Of a stretch of 50,590 nt of DNA, positions 44,553 to 50,590 are shown piece after piece (the stretch's first letter is position 1; each line of letters begins with the position of its first letter). The stretch is taken from NCBI GenBank assembly GCA_019237945.1, contig JAFAOG010000568.1, positions 1 through 50,590 of the forward strand, read 5' to 3'. The DNA is from Deltaproteobacteria bacterium (lineage in GTDB: Bacteria > Myxococcota_A > Polyangia > Haliangiales > Haliangiaceae). The notes under the pieces are model-generated. The model was not told the DNA's origin. It worked only from the letters and a program-made list of their open reading frames with translations, and made no database searches. The position numbers and the translations under genes are program-made.

Positions 44553-45494
44553 TCAGTCCTTGCTGGTGATCACGTAGTGCGCCGCCCCCAGCAGCGCAGC
44601 ACGCGGTTCGAGAGCGACGCGGACGCCGAGTGCCTGCGCCCAGGTGTGGAAGCGACCCTTCTGCGAGAACCGCGCGACGAGGCGGCCGTTCTGCAGCACG
44701 GGCAGAATGCGCGGCGGGATGCCGCCCCCGATCACGACGCCGCCCGTCGCCATCGTGCGCAGCGCGACGTTGCCGGCCTCCGCGCCGAGCAGCTCCGCGA
44801 ACAGATCAAGCGCGCGGATCGCGTGCGGCTCGGTCTTGTCGAGCGCAGCTTGCGTGACCGCGGCGTTGCGGTCGCCCTGGTAGGGCAGGTGCGGCGCGCC
44901 GCGGCGATAGAAGTCGTAGAGGTCGCCGATGCCGTTGCCGCACAGCACGCGCTCGACGGAGACGTGGCCGCCGTACTTCTCGCGCAGGAACCGCCACAGG
45001 TCGAGCTCCTCGTCGGTGCCAGGCGCCCAGTCGGCGTGGCCGCCTTCGGAGGGCAGGGCGACGTAGCGGTGGCCATCGTGGACGAGCGTCGCCTCGCCGA
45101 GGCCGGTGCCCGGCGCGATCACCGCGATCGTGCCGTGGAGGTCGTGGTGCGCCTCCGGCTGGAGCACCGAGAAGCCTTCGGGTGGCAGCGCGAGCGTGCC
45201 GAGCGCGGTGGCCTGCAGATCGTTCAGCAGCTTGACCGGCGCGCCGAGCTTCTGCTGCAGCGCGCGCTCCTCGATCGTCCACGGCAGGTTCGTGATCTTC
45301 GCCGAGCCCGCGACGACGGGCCCCGCGACGCCGAAGCACGCGCCTTCGAGCGGCCCCGGGTTGAACGCGTCGAGGATCGCCTCGAGCGACGGGAACTCCG
45401 CGCAGTGGAACAGCTGCTCGCGGGCGATGCGGCCATCGCGATCGAACAGCGCGAGCACCGTCTTCGTGCCGCCCGTATCGCCGGCGAGGATCAC
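44553..45494 (-). CDS. glk: Glucokinase (Glk family)
   Basis: 313 residues from GTG 45494, which overlaps the pgl stop by 4 bp. The N-terminal phosphate loop is VILAGDTGGTKTVLALFD. KLLNDLQATALG carries the catalytic Asp, and VIAPGTGLGEATLV and EGGHADWAP complete the glucose and ATP sites. There is no ROK zinc-Cys motif, so it belongs to the Glk (PF02685-like) group. It phosphorylates glucose with ATP, feeding zwf and pgi in the same operon. The length is normal. Confidence 0.94.
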   Translation of the reverse strand: MILAGDTGGTKTVLALFDRDGRIAREQLFHCAEFPSLEAILDAFNPGPLEGACFGVAGPVVAGSAKITNLPWTIEERALQQKLGAPVKLLNDLQATALGTLALPPEGFSVLQPEAHHDLHGTIAVIAPGTGLGEATLVHDGHRYVALPSEGGHADWAPGTDEELDLWRFLREKYGGHVSVERVLCGNGIGDLYDFYRRGAPHLPYQGDRNAAVTQAALDKTEPHAIRALDLFAELLGAEAGNVALRTMATGGVVIGGGIPPRILPVLQNGRLVARFSQKGRFHTWAQALGVRVALEPRAALLGAAHYVITSKD

Positions 45495-46195
45495 GCGGGC
45501 AGCTCCTCGGCCGCGACCTCGTCGATGAACCACGCGACGTCCGGACCGCGGACGAGCGACGACGGCACCTCCGGCGACGGCGTGCCGAGCGCGCGCGGCA
45601 GGATGTGCGTCTTGTCGGGGCCGGCGACGAGCAGCCGCACGTGCTTCGCGGCCGCGATCATCGGCAGCGTGAACGTGATCCGCACCGTCTTGCCCTTCGC
45701 GACCGGCGAGTCGACGGGATTCGACACGACCCAGCGCGTTTTCTCGCCGACCGCCGGCGTGCCGGGGAACAGCGATGCCGTGTGACCGTCGGGGCCCATG
45801 CCGAGGAAGATCAGGTCGAACGCGGGCGGCGAACCGACCTCCGCGAGTAACCGCTTCTGGTAGTCGTCGGCGGCGACCGGCGGATCCTTCTCGCCTTCCA
45901 TGCGGAAGTAGCGGGTGAGCTTGAGCGGATCGATCAGCGTACGCTTCGCCATCCCGAAGTTGGAGTCCGGATGATCCGGCGGCACCGTGCGCTCATCGCC
46001 CCACCACAGCACGACGCGCTCCCACGGCAGCGCATCGCGCCCCATGCTCGCGAGGATCTCGTGCATCCGCTTGGGCGTCGAGCCACCGCTGAGCGCGACG
46101 TGAAACGGCCCGTTCGACGCGCGCGCGAGCTGCACGAGCTCCTCGGCGCCGGCGCGCGAGACCGCCTCGAGGTCCTTGAACCGCTGGACCTTCAT
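45491..46195 (-). CDS. pgl: 6-phosphogluconolactonase
   Basis: 234 residues from ATG 46195. HVALSGGSTPKRMHEIL, WWGDERTVPPDHPDSNFGM and LGMGPDGHTASLFPGTPAV are the three blocks of the DevB/Pgl family. It hydrolyses 6-phosphogluconolactone to 6-phosphogluconate, the second oxidative pentose phosphate step. It is cytoplasmic. It follows gnd by 1 bp and overlaps glk by 4 bp. The lactonase is intact, with the usual length. Confidence 0.95.
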   Translation of the reverse strand: MKVQRFKDLEAVSRAGAEELVQLARASNGPFHVALSGGSTPKRMHEILASMGRDALPWERVVLWWGDERTVPPDHPDSNFGMAKRTLIDPLKLTRYFRMEGEKDPPVAADDYQKRLLAEVGSPPAFDLIFLGMGPDGHTASLFPGTPAVGEKTRWVVSNPVDSPVAKGKTVRITFTLPMIAAAKHVRLLVAGPDKTHILPRALGTPSPEVPSSLVRGPDVAWFIDEVAAEELPA

Positions 46196-46196
46196 C

Positions 46197-47186
46197 TCAG
46201 CCTCCGGTCGGACGCTCGACGTGACCACCGAACTGGAACCGCATCGCCGACAGGACCTTCTCGGCGAACGAGTGGTCCTGGCGCGAGCGGAAGCGCGTGA
46301 ACAGCGACGTCGCGATCACGTCGGCCGAGATGCCTTCCTCGATCGCGGCCATCACCGTCCACCGGCCCTCGCCGGAATCCTGGACGCTGCCCGTGAACTT
46401 CTTGAGCTCGGGGTCCTCGACCATCGCCTTCGCGGTGAGATCGATCAGCCACGACGACAGCACGCTGCCGCGGCGCCACACCTCGGCGATGTCGGCGACC
46501 GGCAGCTGGTAGCGGATGTCCTCCGCGACCTGCTCGCCGCGCGCGCCGCGCATGATGTCGAAGCCCTCGGCGATCGCCTGCATGATGCCGTACTCGATGC
46601 CGTTGTGGACCATCTTGACGAAGTGGCCCGAGCCGACCGGCCCGCAGTGCAGGTAGCCTTCCTCGGCGGTGCCGCCGAGCTTCTCGCGGCCCGGCGTGCG
46701 CTCGACCTCGCCGCGGCCCGGCGCGAGCGTCTTGAAGATCGGATCGAGGCGCTGCACGACTTCCTTGTCGCCGCCGACCATCAGGCAGTAGCCGCGCTCG
46801 AGGCCGTAGACGCCGCCCGAGGTGCCGGCATCGACGTAGTTGATCTTCTTCGCCGCGACGATCTTGCTGCGGCGAACGTCATCCTTGAAGAACGAGTTGC
46901 CGCCGTCGATGATCGTGTCGCCCGGCTCGAGCTTCTCGGCGAGCTCGTTGACCGTCGACTCGGTCGGGCCGCCGGCGGGCACCATGATCCACACCGCGCG
47001 CGGCTTGCTGAGGGCCTGCACCATCGCGCCGAGCGAGTCGACGCCCTTCGCACCTTCACCGGCGAGCTGCTTCACCGCATCGGGGCTGCGATCGTACGCG
47101 ACGATCTGGTGGCCGGCGCGCATCAGGCGGCGCGCCATGTTCGCGCCCATTCGTCCAAGACCGATCATTCCGAGCTGCATGTTCAT
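46197..47186 (-). CDS. gnd: 6-phosphogluconate dehydrogenase (decarboxylating), short form
   Basis: 329 residues from ATG 47186 (overlapping the tkt stop by 4 bp); ATG 47180 two codons later is an alternative. The Rossmann loop is [54 protein letters not shown] and [12 protein letters not shown] (catalytic Lys) follow. At about 330 residues it is the short, GntZ/YqeC-like type rather than the 470-residue enzyme, often NAD-linked. It makes ribulose-5-phosphate and CO2 from 6-phosphogluconate. It sits between tkt and pgl. Confidence 0.95.
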   Translation of the reverse strand: MNMQLGMIGLGRMGANMARRLMRAGHQIVAYDRSPDAVKQLAGEGAKGVDSLGAMVQALSKPRAVWIMVPAGGPTESTVNELAEKLEPGDTIIDGGNSFFKDDVRRSKIVAAKKINYVDAGTSGGVYGLERGYCLMVGGDKEVVQRLDPIFKTLAPGRGEVERTPGREKLGGTAEEGYLHCGPVGSGHFVKMVHNGIEYGIMQAIAEGFDIMRGARGEQVAEDIRYQLPVADIAEVWRRGSVLSSWLIDLTAKAMVEDPELKKFTGSVQDSGEGRWTVMAAIEEGISADVIATSLFTRFRSRQDHSFAEKVLSAMRFQFGGHVERPTGG

Positions 47187-49231
47187 TTCCTTTGTGCGAG
47201 CTGAGCGCGCGCCGCGGCGACGATGTTGTCGGGCGCGAAACCAAACTTCGTTATCAGGTCCTTGAGCGGCGCCGATGCGCCGAACGTCCTCATCGTGATC
47301 ATCGCGCCGGTGCGCCCGACGTAGCGCTCCCAGCCGAAGTTGCTCGCCTGCTCGACGACGACGCGCGCCGTGATCGCAGGCGGCAGCACGGAGTCGCGAT
47401 ACGCGGCATCCTGCTCCTCGAACAGCTCCCACGACGGCATCGACACGACGCGCGATCGCACGCCGGAGGCGACGAGCTTCTCGTGCGCGGCGACGCACAG
47501 CGACACCTCGGTGCCCGTGCCGATCAGGATCACCTCGGGGTTGTCACTGTCGGCGAGCACGTAGGCGCCCTTGCGCAGACCCGCGACGGGTGCGTACTTC
47601 GTGCGATCGAGCGTCGGCATCGCCTGGCGCGACAGCACGAGCACGACCGGGTGATGGCGCGTCTCCGCGATCAGCTTCCAGGCCTCGGTGATCTCGTTCG
47701 CGTCACCGGGACGCAGCACGATCAGACCCGGCATCGCGCGCAGCGACGCCAGATGCTCGACCGGCTGGTGCGTCGGGCCATCCTCGCCGACACCGATCGA
47801 GTCGTGCGTGAAGATGTGGATGACCGGCAGCTCCATGATCGACGACAGCCGGATCGACGGCCGCGCGTAGTCGCTGAACACGAAGAACCCGCTGCCGAAC
47901 ACCCGCAGCTTCGACAAGGCCATGCCGTTGAGCGCGGCGGCCATCGCGTGCTCGCGGATGCCGAAGTGGAAGTTGCGGCCGAACTCGGTCTTCTCGAAGT
48001 CGCCGGCGCCGTCGAACGTCAGGCGCGTCTTGGTGGAAGGCGCGAGGTCGGCCGAACCACCGACGAGCCACGGATACTGCTTCGCGAGCGCGTTCTCGAC
48101 CTTCGCCGACGCATCGCGACCGGCCAGCCCCTTCGGATCGGGCGGAAACACCGGCAGCTCCTTGTCCCAGCCGTCGGGCAGGTCGCGCTTCTGCATGCGC
48201 GTGTGCTCGTCCGCGAGCTGCGGGAACTCCTTCGCGTACGCCGCGAACATCTGCTCCCATTGCGCCCGCGCATCGCGGCCGCGCGCGCCGATGCCCTTCT
48301 CGAAGTGCGCGTACACGCCGTCGGGCACGAGGAACTTCGCGTCCTCCGGCCAGCCGTACTGGCGCTTGACGTACTTGATCTCGTCCTCGCCGAGCGGCTC
48401 GCCGTGCGCGGTGTGCGTGTCCTGCTTGCGCGAGCCGTAGCCGATGTGGCTGTCGACGATGATCAACGTCGGCCGATCGGTCGTCTTCTGGAACGTCTCG
48501 AACCCGCGCGCGAGCATCTGCAGATCGTTGACGTCGCCGACGCGCGTGACGTTCCAGCCATAGCCGATGAACCGCGTCGCCACGTCATCGGAGAAAGCGA
48601 GCGACGTCGAGCCTTCGATCGTGATCCGGTTGTTGTCGTAGATCCAGCACAGCTCGGCGAGCCCGAGGTGTCCCGCGAGCGACGCCGCCTCGTGCGAGAT
48701 GCCTTCCATCATGCAGCCGTCGCCGCCGAGCGCATACACGTCGTAGTCGAACAGCGCGTAGCCCGGCTTGTTGAAGTGCGCCGCGAGCCAGCGCCGCGCG
48801 ATCGCCATGCCGACGCTCGTCGCGAAGCCTTGCCCGAGCGGTCCCGTCGTCGTCTCGACGCCCGAGGTCCACCGGTACTCGGGATGCCCCGGGCACTTGC
48901 TATCGAGCTGGCGGAACTTCTTGATGTCGTCGAGCGATACCGTCGGTGTGCCGAGCCGCTCGTACTTCGGGTTGACGGCCTTCGTCTGCGTCAGGTGCAG
49001 GATCGAATACAGCAGCATCGACGCGTGGCCGGCGCTCAGCACGAAGCGGTCGCGGTTCGGCCAGATCGGATCCTGCGGATCGAACCGCAGCACCCGGTTC
49101 CACAGCTCGTACACGCACGGCGCGAGCGCCATCGGCGTGCCGGGGTGACCGCTGTTGGCCGCCTGCACCGCGTCGATGCTCAGCGTCCGGATCGTGTTGA
49201 TGCACAGCTGATCGAGCTCTGCGTCCGTCAC
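47183..49231 (-). CDS. tkt: Transketolase
   Basis: 682 residues from GTG 49231, directly after the pgi stop. Thiamine-diphosphate and phosphate-binding blocks are [30 protein letters not shown] and [35 protein letters not shown] carries the catalytic Glu of the second subunit face, and [20 protein letters not shown] closes the cofactor pocket. It transfers two-carbon units between pentose and triose phosphates, the non-oxidative branch. The length is usual. No transaldolase gene was seen in the window. Confidence 0.97.
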   Translation of the reverse strand: MTDAELDQLCINTIRTLSIDAVQAANSGHPGTPMALAPCVYELWNRVLRFDPQDPIWPNRDRFVLSAGHASMLLYSILHLTQTKAVNPKYERLGTPTVSLDDIKKFRQLDSKCPGHPEYRWTSGVETTTGPLGQGFATSVGMAIARRWLAAHFNKPGYALFDYDVYALGGDGCMMEGISHEAASLAGHLGLAELCWIYDNNRITIEGSTSLAFSDDVATRFIGYGWNVTRVGDVNDLQMLARGFETFQKTTDRPTLIIVDSHIGYGSRKQDTHTAHGEPLGEDEIKYVKRQYGWPEDAKFLVPDGVYAHFEKGIGARGRDARAQWEQMFAAYAKEFPQLADEHTRMQKRDLPDGWDKELPVFPPDPKGLAGRDASAKVENALAKQYPWLVGGSADLAPSTKTRLTFDGAGDFEKTEFGRNFHFGIREHAMAAALNGMALSKLRVFGSGFFVFSDYARPSIRLSSIMELPVIHIFTHDSIGVGEDGPTHQPVEHLASLRAMPGLIVLRPGDANEITEAWKLIAETRHHPVVLVLSRQAMPTLDRTKYAPVAGLRKGAYVLADSDNPEVILIGTGTEVSLCVAAHEKLVASGVRSRVVSMPSWELFEEQDAAYRDSVLPPAITARVVVEQASNFGWERYVGRTGAMITMRTFGASAPLKDLITKFGFAPDNIVAAARAQLAQRK

Positions 49232-50590
<1,359 letters not shown>

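Overview
The window is a very GC-rich, gene-dense chromosomal segment. It looks like a member of the Myxococcota (myxobacteria and relatives). The support is the density of predicted lipoproteins (about 15 of 51 genes), a MYXO-CTERM-like C-terminus on a beta-helix protein, FG-GAP/CARDB and kelch-type lipoproteins, and very frequent 4-base start/stop overlaps. This is an inference from gene content; no rRNA or other phylogenetic marker is present. I saw no tRNA, rRNA, CRISPR array, insertion sequence or phage gene. No gap between genes exceeds 300 bases.

Layout. (1) 1-7901: exported proteins. These are an Ig-like lipoprotein cut by the left edge, an Ig-repeat lipoprotein, a GH5 glycosidase coupled to a Cys-rich protein, a tiny basic protein, a CBS-pair protein, a di-heme cytochrome c peroxidase and a lipoprotein with kinase-like motifs. 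(2) 8031-13101: two closely related phosphoesterase lipoproteins flanking an opposing Omp85-like barrel gene, then a zinc metallopeptidase lipoprotein and a class II glutamine amidotransferase. (3) 13114-17315: an OmpR-type two-component system coupled to a YeiH-family exporter, divergent from a DUF2167 protein and a small beta-rich protein. (4) 17377-22592 (minus): a tightly coupled run of Fer2-FAD fusion, BFD ferredoxin, SoxB/HcnC-like FAD oxidoreductase, proC, DUF167 and kelch lipoprotein. (5) 22737-35077: a zinc-ribbon/PQ-repeat membrane protein, then a double set of MCE/Mla lipid-transport genes. Two MlaD-like proteins and a glutathione transferase lie on plus. ATPase-permease-permease-ATPase lie on minus, preceded by a TPR lipoprotein, threonine aldolase, a small exported protein, a flippase-like protein and a CpsB-like phosphatase. 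(6) 35158-43003: two paralogous single-span coiled-coil proteins around a small lipoprotein, an FG-GAP/CARDB lipoprotein, an Ala-rich lipoprotein, a MYXO-CTERM beta-helix protein and a degenerate aspartyl-protease-like lipoprotein. (7) 42994-50590 (minus): a compact sugar-phosphate operon, pgi (cut by the right edge), tkt, gnd, pgl, glk, zwf.

Working together. Block 7 is a complete glucose to glucose-6-phosphate to oxidative pentose phosphate module. Block 5 supplies every cytoplasmic and inner-membrane part of an MCE lipid transporter in two copies. Block 4 looks like a multi-subunit FAD/Fe-S amino- or imino-acid dehydrogenase joined to pyrroline-5-carboxylate reductase. The least explained genes are the kinase-like lipoprotein, the phosphoesterase/barrel cluster, the coiled-coil paralog pair and the zinc-ribbon/PQ-repeat membrane protein.
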